Positions 30,101 to 37,119 of a stretch of 64,000 bases of DNA are shown here, piece by piece (the stretch's first letter is position 1; every line of letters begins with the position of its first letter). Made by a program: the position numbers and the translations under genes. The stretch lies in contig JBILKR010000001.1 in assembly GCA_044376575.1 (NCBI GenBank), forward strand, positions 62,001-126,000, given 5' to 3'. The notes under the pieces were generated by a model. It did not search any database. It was not told where the DNA came from and saw only the letters and a program-made list of their open reading frames with translations. Source of the DNA: BA4 sp044376575. Lineage in GTDB: Bacteria > Bacteroidota > Bacteroidia > CAIKAF01.

Positions 30101-30443
30101 AGGTATGGGAAAAGAACAGAAAAAGATGATTAATGAGATATTGAAAAAGATGGAAGAAAATGAGACAGATCTTTTAAATAAGCGTATAAATCAGCAAACA
30201 ATTGACCGTCAAAAAGAAATAACTACAAGACTTTTAGAAAGTGATAAAGCAACTAGAGAGCAAGAACAAGAACAAAAAAGACAATCAAATGAAGCAAAAG
30301 ATATACCGAATGGAATTAAAAATATCAACCCATTAAAAGAGCTTTTATTTAAAAAACAAACAGAGTTTTTTAGAACGATAACCCCTACATTAAAACCCTA
30401 TTATAAGACAAAAGCAAATGAATATTTTAATAATATCAAATAA
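27153..30443 (+). CDS. DUF4175-family membrane protein with long coiled coil
   Basis: This is a 1096-residue Bacteroidota-specific protein. Two or three N-terminal membrane helices (about 22-45, 50-75 and 160-180) are followed by a beta-rich region, probably periplasmic (about 190-500). After that comes a very long Lys/Glu/Gln/Asn-rich coiled coil (about 505-860) and a Gln- and Met-rich tail with KKMEENETDLLNKRI. The N-terminal organisation and length match the DUF4175 family, which has no known biochemical activity. The ATG at 27153 directly precedes the membrane segment. It lies 6 nt upstream of an RsbW-like ATPase gene, an order I have the impression is common in this phylum. A structural or envelope-spanning role is only a guess. 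Confidence 0.8.
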   Translation: MKIQEEIVLIKKLDEFIRKYYTNEIIKGLFYFFALFFTFYLTISILEYFSYFGIFIRSVLFYSFILVNIFILSRYIILPILRFFNLGKQISYDQAAMIIGTHFQHVKDKLLNTLQLSKQFHINQNNDLLLASIQQKTLELQPIPFQQVINLKENKKYLKYVLPPLIVFILLLILVPQVITQSTKRIVYHGTSFTPPAPFQFNILNKQLLVTEGDDFELQVKLVGKTIPDNIYISIGSSEYKLQKKDNFLFSYVFKNPRKNISFQLSGNQFSSSEYELKVVPKPQIISMNLELIYPSYLKMKNEFILNKGDFIVPEGTIVKWKIQTKNVNNILFNQKDSTELFSINNNQFTFKKNVLKNFHYSVLTSNQYIQSTDTLSYTIQVVPDQYPVISVQSKQDSLIPQLLYFSGDIQDDYGLKKLEFRYKRNKDKYTSITVPIYSSLINQTFYYQFDTRQIQINPGDNMEYYFVVWDNDGVNGSKYTQSQLFSVQLPSKVEIEDKISENNEMIKDDLSKSQENLNEFDKAIDQLNKQIAQKKDINWSDKNKLQKLLDKQKEMMENIEKSIELNKNNNLQKQDLTSEEQRILDKQKKLEEMFNQLKDKDLMKLMEELEKEMDKLDKNKLQELMNKYKMENKDLEKELDRTLELFKQLELEQQLNKAIDDLKDLINKQEELSRKNNDKNADSDELKQQQNQLQNEFKQLQDDLKKLEELNNQLENKNDLPETNELEQQVNDQMQNAQDQLKNNDKGKANKSQQSAKQKMQQMQQQLSDAQQSNQNQQAEENIDDLRQILDNLLTLSFDQETAMQLTKTINTNNPQLKDLFKEQKKLIDDSKIIEDSLLALSKRMIELSTFVNKEISDVKTNMSQALKLLTDRQQYASAQKQQYALTAINNLALMLSEALEQLQQQQQQASGTCSKPGQKKPNMSGMMKKQAGLQQKMDQLKQKMDKSGQPKPGEQGEISKELVKMAAEQESIRKELQQMSEGMGKEQKKMINEILKKMEENETDLLNKRINQQTIDRQKEITTRLLESDKATREQEQEQKRQSNEAKDIPNGIKNINPLKELLFKKQTEFFRTITPTLKPYYKTKANEYFNNIK

Positions 30444-30449
30444 CTTTAT

Positions 30450-30866
30450 ATGATAACTCAAGAATCCAGCGCAATAACCATTAAATCAAACCAGGAGAAC
30501 ATTGCCGTAATTGAACCCATGATTGCTGATATTTTTGATAAATATGCCTTTAATCAAGAATTTTTCGGAAATATTTTGGTTGCAACTACCGAAGCGGTTA
30601 ATAATGCCATAATTCATGGTAATACATGTAATGAGGTTAAAAATGTTACTATTTCATATAAAATTAATTATCCCTCACTAATTATAACCGTAGAAGACGA
30701 AGGCATTGGATTCGACGCTACAAGTTTACCCGACCCAACGGATCCTTTGAATATAGAAAAACCATCCGGCAGAGGTGTTTTTTTAATGAAGCAACTAACT
30801 GATGAAATTTCATTCTCGAATAATGGCTCTATGGTTTCAATGGTTTTTAATATTATTTCTGAGTAA
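30450..30866 (+). CDS. RsbW/SpoIIAB-like ATP-binding protein (anti-sigma-type kinase)
   Basis: This 138-residue GHKL ATPase resembles serine/threonine anti-sigma kinases such as RsbW. The N-box is TTEAVNNAIIHGN (about 48-60), the G1 box is EDEGIGFD (about 86-93), and the G2 box is GRGVFLMKQL (about 111-120). In other phyla such proteins phosphorylate an STAS anti-anti-sigma partner. No STAS gene or sigma factor is adjacent here, so its target is unknown. It is tightly spaced between the DUF4175 gene (6 nt) and ybeY (2 nt), indicating one operon. Confidence 0.88.
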   Translation: MITQESSAITIKSNQENIAVIEPMIADIFDKYAFNQEFFGNILVATTEAVNNAIIHGNTCNEVKNVTISYKINYPSLIITVEDEGIGFDATSLPDPTDPLNIEKPSGRGVFLMKQLTDEISFSNNGSMVSMVFNIISE

Positions 30867-30868
30867 GT

Positions 30869-31297
30869 ATGATTTCTATCCTATCAAATGAAATATCATA
30901 CAACTACAAGCCCAAACGGCCCTTATATAAATGGATACATAATATAATTTTAGGCGAAGAAAAAAAAACCGGAGACATTTCAATTATATTATGTTCTGAT
31001 GAATTCATTTTAGAAATGAATAACCAACATTTAAACCACAACTACTATACAGATGTTATTACGTTTGATTATTCAGACCAGCTAAACAATGTTTTGTCTG
31101 GTGAAATTTATATAAGCATAGATACTGTCAAAACAAATGCGACTAAATTTAATACATCCTTTTATGAAGAACTTCACCGCGTTATAATCCACGGGGTGCT
31201 GCACCTCTGTGGGTATAAAGACAAGTCTGCGAAAGATAAAAAAACAATACGCAACAAAGAAAACGAATCGCTATCTTTGTTCCACGTGAAACATTAA
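30869..31297 (+). CDS. ybeY: Endoribonuclease YbeY (rRNA maturation factor)
   Basis: This is a 142-residue metal-dependent endoribonuclease involved in 16S rRNA 3'-end maturation and ribosome quality control. The zinc motif reads HGVLHLCGYKDKS (about 110-122). The first two histidines are conserved, while the third ligand position holds Asp instead of the usual His, which I believe is common in Bacteroidota homologues. The last codons (reading LFHVKH then stop) coincide exactly with a parS-like palindrome, so the C-terminal residues are partly set by a DNA site. mnmG starts 5 nt downstream. Confidence 0.9.
   Translation: MISILSNEISYNYKPKRPLYKWIHNIILGEEKKTGDISIILCSDEFILEMNNQHLNHNYYTDVITFDYSDQLNNVLSGEIYISIDTVKTNATKFNTSFYEELHRVIIHGVLHLCGYKDKSAKDKKTIRNKENESLSLFHVKH
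31278..31293. promoter_or_regulatory. parS: parS-like ParB-binding palindrome
   Basis: TGTTCCACGTGAAACA matches the widely conserved parS consensus TGTTTCACGTGAAACA at 15 of 16 positions. It lies over the last codons of ybeY just before mnmG. Centromere sites of this type load ParB near the chromosome origin. No parA or parB gene is within the window. Confidence 0.8.
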
Positions 31298-31302
31298 ATT
31301 AA

Positions 31303-33171
31303 ATGTTGCAAGAATACGATATAATAGTAGTGGGCGCGGGTCATGCGGGGTGTGAGGCTGCCGCCGCCGCCGCCAATCTTGGCTCCAGGGTTTTATTAAT
31401 TACTATGGACATGGGTCGAATTGGCCAGATGTCTTGCAACCCAGCGATGGGGGGCGTTGCGAAGGGGCAAATCATCAGAGAGATCGATGCTATGGGCGGC
31501 TATTCTGGCATAGTGACCGACAAAACGATGATTCAGTTTAGAATGCTAAACAGATCGAAGGGCCCTGCGATGTGGAGCCCGAGATCTCAAAATGACAGGT
31601 GGCGCTTTAATGAAGAGTGGAGGCTAATGCTTGAACAAACACCCGGAGTAGATTTTTGGCAAGATATGGTACCCTCGCTTTTAATTAATAATAATCGGGT
31701 AGTGGGGGTTGAAACATCTTTTGGAATTAAAATTAAATCAAAAGCGGTTGTATTAACAAGTGGTACTTTTTTGAATGGCATAATTCATATTGGCGATAAG
31801 AATACAAGAGGAGGAAGATCTGGCGAAAAATCTGCTTATGGAATCACCGAACAACTTGTTTCATTCGGTTTTGATTCGGGCAGAATGAAAACCGGCACAC
31901 CACCAAGGGTAGATGGTAGGAGTCTGAATTATTCAATCATGGAAGAACAGAAAGGCGATGATGAAATTGTTGGCTTTTCTTTTAAAAATATTCCCAAACC
32001 TGATCGACAAATGAGTTGCCATATTACTTATACCAGCGATGAAGTTCATGATGTTTTAAGATCAGGCTTTGATAGAAGCCCGATGTTTAATGGCTCCATT
32101 CAAGGTATTGGCCCAAGATACTGTCCATCCATCGAAGATAAAATAAATCGCTTTGCAGATAAAGAGCGCCATCAACTCTTTGTTGAGCCGGAAGGCTGGA
32201 ATACAGTTGAAGTATATGTAAATGGATTTTCAAGTAGTTTACCCGAAGATGTTCAGCTTTCTGCCTTAAAGAAAATTAAGGGTTTCGAAAATGTAAAAAT
32301 GTTCCGCCCGGGATACGCAATTGAATATGATTATTTTCCTCCCACCCAGCTGCAACACACGCTTGAAACTAAAATCATTGATAATCTGTATTTTGCGGGC
32401 CAAATCAATGGAACAACAGGCTACGAGGAAGCAGCAGGACAGGGCTTGATGGCAGGAATAAATGCCCATTTAAAAATACATGATAAAGATCCTTTTATAC
32501 TTTCGAGATCTGACGCATATATAGGCGTTTTGATAGATGATTTGATAACAAAGGGAACCGACGAGCCTTATAGAATGTTTACTTCTCGAGCAGAGTATAG
32601 AATTTTGTTAAGACAAGATAATGCAGACGTTAGATTAACACCAAAATCATTTGAAATAGGCCTTGCAGACAAAGAAAGATATGAAGAAGTGAATAAAAAA
32701 GTTCGATCTACCGAAAAACTAATACAAATTATTGAAGAAACATCTATAGAACCAGATAAAATAAACCCCTATTTATCTGAAATAGGTTCTGCTGTAATTT
32801 CTCAAAAAGTAAAGTGTAGTTCTTTACTTGTTCGTCCGAATGTAGAAATTGACGCGATCATTCATCAAGATGAGGAGTTAAAAAAGCAGATTGAAAATCT
32901 TCCCGCACACAAACACGCAAAGGAACAGGCTGAAATATTAATAAAGTATGAGGGCTATATTGAAAGAGAAAAACAGAATGCTTTAAAAATTCAAAAGCTA
33001 GAAGAAATATCCCTTTCCCCTTCGATTGACTATATGTCTATTCCGTCTCTATCTATGGAATCAAGGCAAAAACTAGATAAAATAAAGCCAAAAACACTGG
33101 GTCAAGCAACAAGAATTAGTGGTGTTTCGCCCTCTGATATCTCAGTTTTAATGGTTTATTTGGGACGTTAA
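31303..33171 (+). CDS. mnmG: tRNA uridine-5-carboxymethylaminomethyl enzyme MnmG (GidA)
   Basis: This 622-residue FAD protein works with MnmE to modify U34 of certain tRNAs. The dinucleotide fold is VVGAGHAGCEAAAAAANLG (about 8-26). GGVAKGQIIREIDAMGG, TGTPPRVD and GQINGTTGYEEAAGQG are family signatures, and the C-terminal helical domain ends with TRISGVSPSDISVLMVYL. Bases 31321-31620 are 53% GC by my count, far above the flanks; the rest of the gene is AT-rich. It is convergent with pheS, sharing TTAA at the stops. A parS-like site lies 10 nt upstream. Confidence 0.97.
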   Translation: MLQEYDIIVVGAGHAGCEAAAAAANLGSRVLLITMDMGRIGQMSCNPAMGGVAKGQIIREIDAMGGYSGIVTDKTMIQFRMLNRSKGPAMWSPRSQNDRWRFNEEWRLMLEQTPGVDFWQDMVPSLLINNNRVVGVETSFGIKIKSKAVVLTSGTFLNGIIHIGDKNTRGGRSGEKSAYGITEQLVSFGFDSGRMKTGTPPRVDGRSLNYSIMEEQKGDDEIVGFSFKNIPKPDRQMSCHITYTSDEVHDVLRSGFDRSPMFNGSIQGIGPRYCPSIEDKINRFADKERHQLFVEPEGWNTVEVYVNGFSSSLPEDVQLSALKKIKGFENVKMFRPGYAIEYDYFPPTQLQHTLETKIIDNLYFAGQINGTTGYEEAAGQGLMAGINAHLKIHDKDPFILSRSDAYIGVLIDDLITKGTDEPYRMFTSRAEYRILLRQDNADVRLTPKSFEIGLADKERYEEVNKKVRSTEKLIQIIEETSIEPDKINPYLSEIGSAVISQKVKCSSLLVRPNVEIDAIIHQDEELKKQIENLPAHKHAKEQAEILIKYEGYIEREKQNALKIQKLEEISLSPSIDYMSIPSLSMESRQKLDKIKPKTLGQATRISGVSPSDISVLMVYLGR

Positions 33172-34145
33172 AACTGCTTCAAAAATCTTGTATCATTATC
33201 GAAAAAAAGACGAATGTCTTTAATTTTATGTCGAAGCATGGTGAGGCGCTCAACCCCCACACCAAAGGCATATCCGCTATACTCACGAGGATTTATATTG
33301 TTGTTAATCAGAACGTTTGGATCAACCATTCCACAGCCTAATATTTCCATCCATTTGGGTTTGCCATCTACCACCCAGCCAATATCCATTTCTGCACTAG
33401 GCTCTGTGAAGGGAAAATATGATGGGCGAAATCTTACATGAACATCTTCGCCAAAAAATGACTTAACGAAATAAAATAAAACATCTTTTAAATCAGCGAA
33501 GGACACATTTTTGTCAATGTACATACATTCGATCTGATGAAATACCGGTGAATGCGTAGCATCGCTATCGCAACGATATACTCTTCCAGGCGATATAAAT
33601 CGCAGCGGTGGTTGTTCTGTTTCCAGCGTCCTTACCTGTATGGAAGAAGTGTGGGTCCGCAAAACAATTTTCTCAGATTTATTTACAAAAAAAGTATCCT
33701 GCATGTCTCTAGCCGGATGGTCTGCAGGAAAATTCAAGGCAGAAAAGTTATGCCAATCATCTTCCATTTCCGGGCCGTCTTTAACTACAAAACCAATGCG
33801 TTCAAAAATTTCAATCACTTCCTGTAATACTTGATTTATAGGATGTTCAGAGCCAACATCAAACGTTTTAGAAGGCAACGTAAAATCAAAATCTGTAACC
33901 TGTGCTCTGTCCTCAAGCAAATCCTGTGCGACTTGAAATTTTTCGTTTGCAAGTGTTTTTAACTGGTTGAGAGGAGCGCCCACCGATTTTCTATTTTCCG
34001 GAGCAAGTGATTTGAATTCTTCAAACAATGCAGCAATTACACCGTTTTTGCCGATATAATCTCTTTTGAATATCTCCAGGTCTTCCCTTTTTTCAAGGCT
34101 TACAGATAAGATTTCTGACTTTAATTGTTCAATTTTTTCTATCAT
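33168..34145 (-). CDS. pheS: Phenylalanine-tRNA ligase alpha subunit
   Basis: This is the 325-residue catalytic subunit of phenylalanyl-tRNA synthetase, class II. An N-terminal coiled arm (about 1-75) leads into the core, with FSALNFPADHPARDMQDTFF (about 133-152), RTHTSSIQVR, motif 2 in FHQIECMYID and motif 3 in GFGVGVERL-type sequence reading AFGVGVERLTMLRHKI. pheT is not adjacent, as is common outside the Proteobacteria. It is slightly short but complete. The upstream region (34146-34300) contains the second parS-like site. Confidence 0.96.
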   Translation of the reverse strand: MIEKIEQLKSEILSVSLEKREDLEIFKRDYIGKNGVIAALFEEFKSLAPENRKSVGAPLNQLKTLANEKFQVAQDLLEDRAQVTDFDFTLPSKTFDVGSEHPINQVLQEVIEIFERIGFVVKDGPEMEDDWHNFSALNFPADHPARDMQDTFFVNKSEKIVLRTHTSSIQVRTLETEQPPLRFISPGRVYRCDSDATHSPVFHQIECMYIDKNVSFADLKDVLFYFVKSFFGEDVHVRFRPSYFPFTEPSAEMDIGWVVDGKPKWMEILGCGMVDPNVLINNNINPREYSGYAFGVGVERLTMLRHKIKDIRLFFDNDTRFLKQF

Positions 34146-34220
34146 TTTTCTTTCCTAAAAAAGCTTGTAAATGTAATCAATTCAAGATTAAGAAAAATTT
34201 ACTCATAAACAAAAATCAGA

Positions 34221-34236
34221 TGTTTCACGTGAAAAA
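34221..34236. promoter_or_regulatory. parS: Second parS-like palindrome
   Basis: TGTTTCACGTGAAAAA matches parS at 15 of 16 positions, with only the C at position 15 changed. It is intergenic, between pheS and a lipoprotein gene, 2.9 kb from the first site. The in-frame ATG overlapping it would give an MFHVKK start, which looks like an artefact of the DNA site rather than a real N-terminus. Confidence 0.72.
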
Positions 34237-34300
34237 ACAATGCATTATATTTTTATTTTGTTTAATTTATATTACTTTTATAATTACGAAAAAAATAATT

Positions 34301-34654
34301 ATGAGAAACCTGTTTATTTTTTTATCAATAATAACCGTATCCCTAACGTTTTCCGGATGTTATGAAGATCCAACGTATGGCGTAGGAATAGTTACAGTTC
34401 TTGATCAAAACGACTTTAAAGTTCCTTCTGCAGAGGTAACATTATCTCAGCAGGGCAATGGTTCGGGTGTTATTTTAGAACAGGGCTACACCGATGGAAA
34501 CGGACAATTCAAATATACTCATGTGCCCCCTCAGACGGATCTTGCAGTAGAGGTTATTTTGAATGTAAATGTTCAAAAAGGGAACTATATTGGCGCGGGA
34601 ATTATCCGCATCAAGCCGAACGAGGTTTCTACAGTTGATATTAAAATCTACTAA
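34301..34654 (+). CDS. Small lipoprotein with carboxypeptidase-regulatory-like fold
   Basis: This is a predicted lipoprotein of 117 residues with a lipobox at SLTFSGC (Cys about 19). The mature part is a single beta-sandwich resembling carboxypeptidase-regulatory or transthyretin-like domains, with VTVLDQNDFKVPSAEVTLSQ and GYTDGNGQFKYTHVPP. The ATG at 34301 gives a clean signal peptide. A longer reading from 34220 would start inside the parS-like site and add a second hydrophobic stretch, so I reject it. The stop overlaps the convergent small gene by 4 nt. The function is unknown. Confidence 0.7.
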   Translation: MRNLFIFLSIITVSLTFSGCYEDPTYGVGIVTVLDQNDFKVPSAEVTLSQQGNGSGVILEQGYTDGNGQFKYTHVPPQTDLAVEVILNVNVQKGNYIGAGIIRIKPNEVSTVDIKIY

Positions 34655-34995
34655 TATTCTTCTTTAAAATATTCTATTATCGCTTCTTTAATCAATCGAT
34701 GCTGTTGCATGGGTTTTAGGTGAGGCAATTTATCTGTTTCTTCAAAATGTGGCCAGCCCTCTTCATCGCGACCGATAAATGTATAGTAATTGTATTTAAC
34801 CAACAAAGCACATACAGCAACGTGTAAAACATCCATCTTTTCTTTTTTACTTAGCGTTACCGGCCCCCTTCCCAGCTCCTGAATACCGACTAAAAAAAGA
34901 ATACCCTCAACATCTAGCCCTTCGCCAAAAGAACCCTCCAAATTTTTCACCAATCGTGCCCAGTTCGTCTGAAATTCTGTTTCTTCTGCGTCCAA
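34651..34995 (-). CDS. Conserved-looking hypothetical cytosolic protein
   Basis: This is a 114-residue soluble protein with no signal peptide. Features are a Trp/Asn-containing N-terminus (FQTNWARLVKNLEGSFGEGLDVEGILFLVGIQELG, in parts), a central KKEKMDVLHVAVCALL helix, and YTFIGRDEEGWPHFE. I do not recognise a named family. It appears to start at TTG 34995, since there is no in-frame ATG upstream before a stop. It lies 18 nt after pgk on the same strand and is probably co-transcribed with it. The compact, well-formed sequence suggests a real gene. Confidence 0.65.
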   Translation of the reverse strand: MDAEETEFQTNWARLVKNLEGSFGEGLDVEGILFLVGIQELGRGPVTLSKKEKMDVLHVAVCALLVKYNYYTFIGRDEEGWPHFEETDKLPHLKPMQQHRLIKEAIIEYFKEEY

Positions 34996-35013
34996 AATGT
35001 GAAAGATTAAAAG

Positions 35014-36213
35014 TTAAAAATTATCTTCAATTGCTGCAATTCCCGGTAGAGTAATCCCCTCCATAAACTCAAGCATAGCACCCCCGCCAGTAGAAACATA
35101 ACTCATCTCATCGCTTAGGTGGTATTTGTTTACAGCCGCTACCGAGTCGCCACCACCCACCAAAGAGAATGCTCCGGCTTTCGTTGCGCCCGCAATTGCT
35201 TGTCCGACAGCCTGAGTTCCATTTTCAAAAGAAGACATTTCAAACACTCCCATCGGGCCATTCCATAAGATTGTTTTTGCGGACATTAAAACGAGTTTAA
35301 ATTGCTCAACTGCATTGGGCCCTATATCCAATCCCATAAAACCGTCTTCTATTTCATTGGTGTTGAATTGTTTAATTTCGCCGTTTTCATCAAATACAGT
35401 AGAACAAATAGAATCAACAGGTAAGTGTATCTTTACACCATTCTTTTTGCATAAAGAAATTATCTCTTCTGCTGCCGAAACCATATCATTTTCAACGAGA
35501 GAGTTGCCTACACGCCCCCCCATCGCCTTTATAAAAGTAAATACCATTCCGCCGCCAATGATAAAATGATCAACCTTGTCAACAAGATTTTTAAGTATGT
35601 TGATTTTAGACGAAACCTTTGCGCCCCCAATCACAGCAACATAGGGGTGTTCCACGTGGTGAAGCACCTTGCTGATATTGTTCACTTCATCTGCCATCAA
35701 AAGGCCCAACGCCTTCTTTTGCTTAAAAAACTCAGCAATCACTGCGGTTGAAGCATGTTTTCTGTGTGCTGTGCCAAAGGCATCATTGATATAAAAATCA
35801 CCCAACATCGACAGCTTTTTTGAAAAACCAACATCCCCTTTTTCTTCTTCAGGATAAAAACGAAGATTTTCAAGCAACAGGACTTCTCCGGCTATTAAAT
35901 GATTCGCAAGTTTTTCTGCGCTTTCTCCGATACAATCATTCGCGAATAATATTTTTTTATTATCCAACGCCGAAGAAAGGGCTGGTATGATATTTTCAAG
36001 TGAATATTTTTTTTCGTATCCACCTTTTGGCCTGCCAAGGTGAGACATTAAAATAACGGAGCCGCCGTCACCCAATATTTTTTTAATTGTAGGCACCGCC
36101 GCTCGGATTCTTGTGTCGTCTGTTACCTGTAATTCATCATTTAGAGGCACATTAAAATCAACACGAATCAGCACCTTAGAGCCACTGAAATTATAATCAA
36201 GAATTGTCTTCAT
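35014..36213 (-). CDS. pgk: Phosphoglycerate kinase
   Basis: This 399-residue glycolytic enzyme transfers phosphate between 1,3-bisphosphoglycerate and ADP. Clear motifs include VLIRVDFNVPL (about 14-24), SHLGRPKG, LLENLRFYPEEE, GGAKVSSKI, LWNGPMGVFE and VGGGDSVAAV (nucleotide-binding glycine-rich loop near residue 355). The ATG at 36213 is preceded 4 nt upstream by a perfect TAnnTTTG box with a TTG 20 nt further up, so a leaderless mRNA is expected. A partial parS-like half site (35648-35663, 11 of 16) lies inside the gene. Confidence 0.97.
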   Translation of the reverse strand: MKTILDYNFSGSKVLIRVDFNVPLNDELQVTDDTRIRAAVPTIKKILGDGGSVILMSHLGRPKGGYEKKYSLENIIPALSSALDNKKILFANDCIGESAEKLANHLIAGEVLLLENLRFYPEEEKGDVGFSKKLSMLGDFYINDAFGTAHRKHASTAVIAEFFKQKKALGLLMADEVNNISKVLHHVEHPYVAVIGGAKVSSKINILKNLVDKVDHFIIGGGMVFTFIKAMGGRVGNSLVENDMVSAAEEIISLCKKNGVKIHLPVDSICSTVFDENGEIKQFNTNEIEDGFMGLDIGPNAVEQFKLVLMSAKTILWNGPMGVFEMSSFENGTQAVGQAIAGATKAGAFSLVGGGDSVAAVNKYHLSDEMSYVSTGGGAMLEFMEGITLPGIAAIEDNF

Positions 36214-36217
36214 GCAG

Positions 36218-36225
36218 CAAAAATA
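36218..36225 (-). promoter_or_regulatory. Promoter -7 box of pgk
   Basis: TATTTTTG lies 4 nt before the ATG at 36213, with a TTG 20 nt upstream of the box. This is the most complete promoter match in the window. Confidence 0.6.
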
Positions 36226-36240
36226 CGCTTTGTTACATGA

Positions 36241-37002
36241 TTAGCCAATTTCAAAACTTTTTGTGAATTCAAAGGCATGATGTTCGTTTCTTCGTATGTA
36301 TCCAAGCTGGTTGGTTAAAAGTGTTGTCTTGCCAATTTGAAAAGGCGGCGTGTTCATGTGGCTGTGTCCGTAAATCCAATATTCGGGCTGATAAATTTCT
36401 ATGGTGTCACTAATATCAACAACAAAAGCCTCATTTATCGGCGAATTTTTGTACGCATCAGGATAATATAAGAGGGAGGGAACATGATGCGTAACCACAA
36501 TGTTTTTTTGAGTTTCTGTATTGTCAAGCGCCTGTTTAATATATTCAAGACTTTGCTTGTGCATTCTATTGGTGTCTGCAACCGTTAACGTTTTTTTGTT
36601 TGCATTAATCACGTGATAATCTGAAAGCCTCGCAGCAATAATTTTTTCGTATGAATTGGAAATATTTGTCCATAGCGTTGAAAATATAAACCCCACCTGA
36701 TTGATTTCTACCTGCTGATTGTTTAACAATATAAGGTTATCAAAAATATTTTCTTTGAAACTTCCTGCCCGATTATCGATACTATCAAAATAATATTCAT
36801 GATTTCCTGCAATCCAAAAAACGCGTTCAAAAGAGTCGCTGAACTGCTTTAAAATGTCCATGTGTAAATGCATTTGATGAAAAGGCACAATATCACCGGC
36901 AAGAATCAGGATATCTGCCCCTGTATTCATGTTTAGTCGTGAAACAAATTCAGCATTTTCAGGAAATTCTAGGTGTAAATCTGAGCAGTATTGCACAATC
37001 AT
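36241..37002 (-). CDS. Calcineurin-like metallophosphoesterase
   Basis: This is a 253-residue cytosolic metallophosphoesterase. All dinuclear metal-site motifs are visible: DLHLEF (D-x-H, about 7-12), LAGDIVP, GNHEYYFDS, TTHH-type text reading VVTHHVPS, and YGHSHMN. Substrates in this family range from nucleotides to phosphodiesters and cannot be assigned here. It starts at ATG 37002 with a TAnnTTTG box 4 nt upstream, and is followed on the same strand by pgk after 27 nt, which has its own promoter. Confidence 0.88.
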   Translation of the reverse strand: MIVQYCSDLHLEFPENAEFVSRLNMNTGADILILAGDIVPFHQMHLHMDILKQFSDSFERVFWIAGNHEYYFDSIDNRAGSFKENIFDNLILLNNQQVEINQVGFIFSTLWTNISNSYEKIIAARLSDYHVINANKKTLTVADTNRMHKQSLEYIKQALDNTETQKNIVVTHHVPSLLYYPDAYKNSPINEAFVVDISDTIEIYQPEYWIYGHSHMNTPPFQIGKTTLLTNQLGYIRRNEHHAFEFTKSFEIG

Positions 37003-37006
37003 GAAT

Positions 37007-37014
37007 CAAAAATA
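37007..37014 (-). promoter_or_regulatory. Promoter -7 box of the metallophosphoesterase gene
   Basis: TATTTTTG on the minus strand lies 4 nt before the ATG at 37002. No -33 TTG is obvious. Confidence 0.5.
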
Positions 37015-37119
37015 GTAAGGATTAATTTAACCCGCTTGAATTTAATAACGGCGTTGATTTAAAAACTTTTTGTTTTCCTTTAGAAAGATGTTTTCAAAAC
37101 AGAGATATTTATATTCTGA

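Noticed and set aside
27153..30443. Eukaryotic-like or horizontally acquired coiled-coil gene
   Set aside because: The N-terminal membrane organisation and operon fit the vertical DUF4175 family. The Gln/Lys/Asn richness follows from the AT-rich codons.
34220..34300. N-terminal extension MFHVKK... of the 34301 lipoprotein
   Set aside because: The ATG lies at the parS-like palindrome and the extension adds a second hydrophobic stretch ahead of a proper lipoprotein signal.
36605..36620. Further CACGTG palindrome as a parS site
   Set aside because: Flanking bases (TTAAT and ATAAT) do not match parS apart from the central hexamer. The same applies to the CACGTG at 20589-20594, which matches poorly outside the core.
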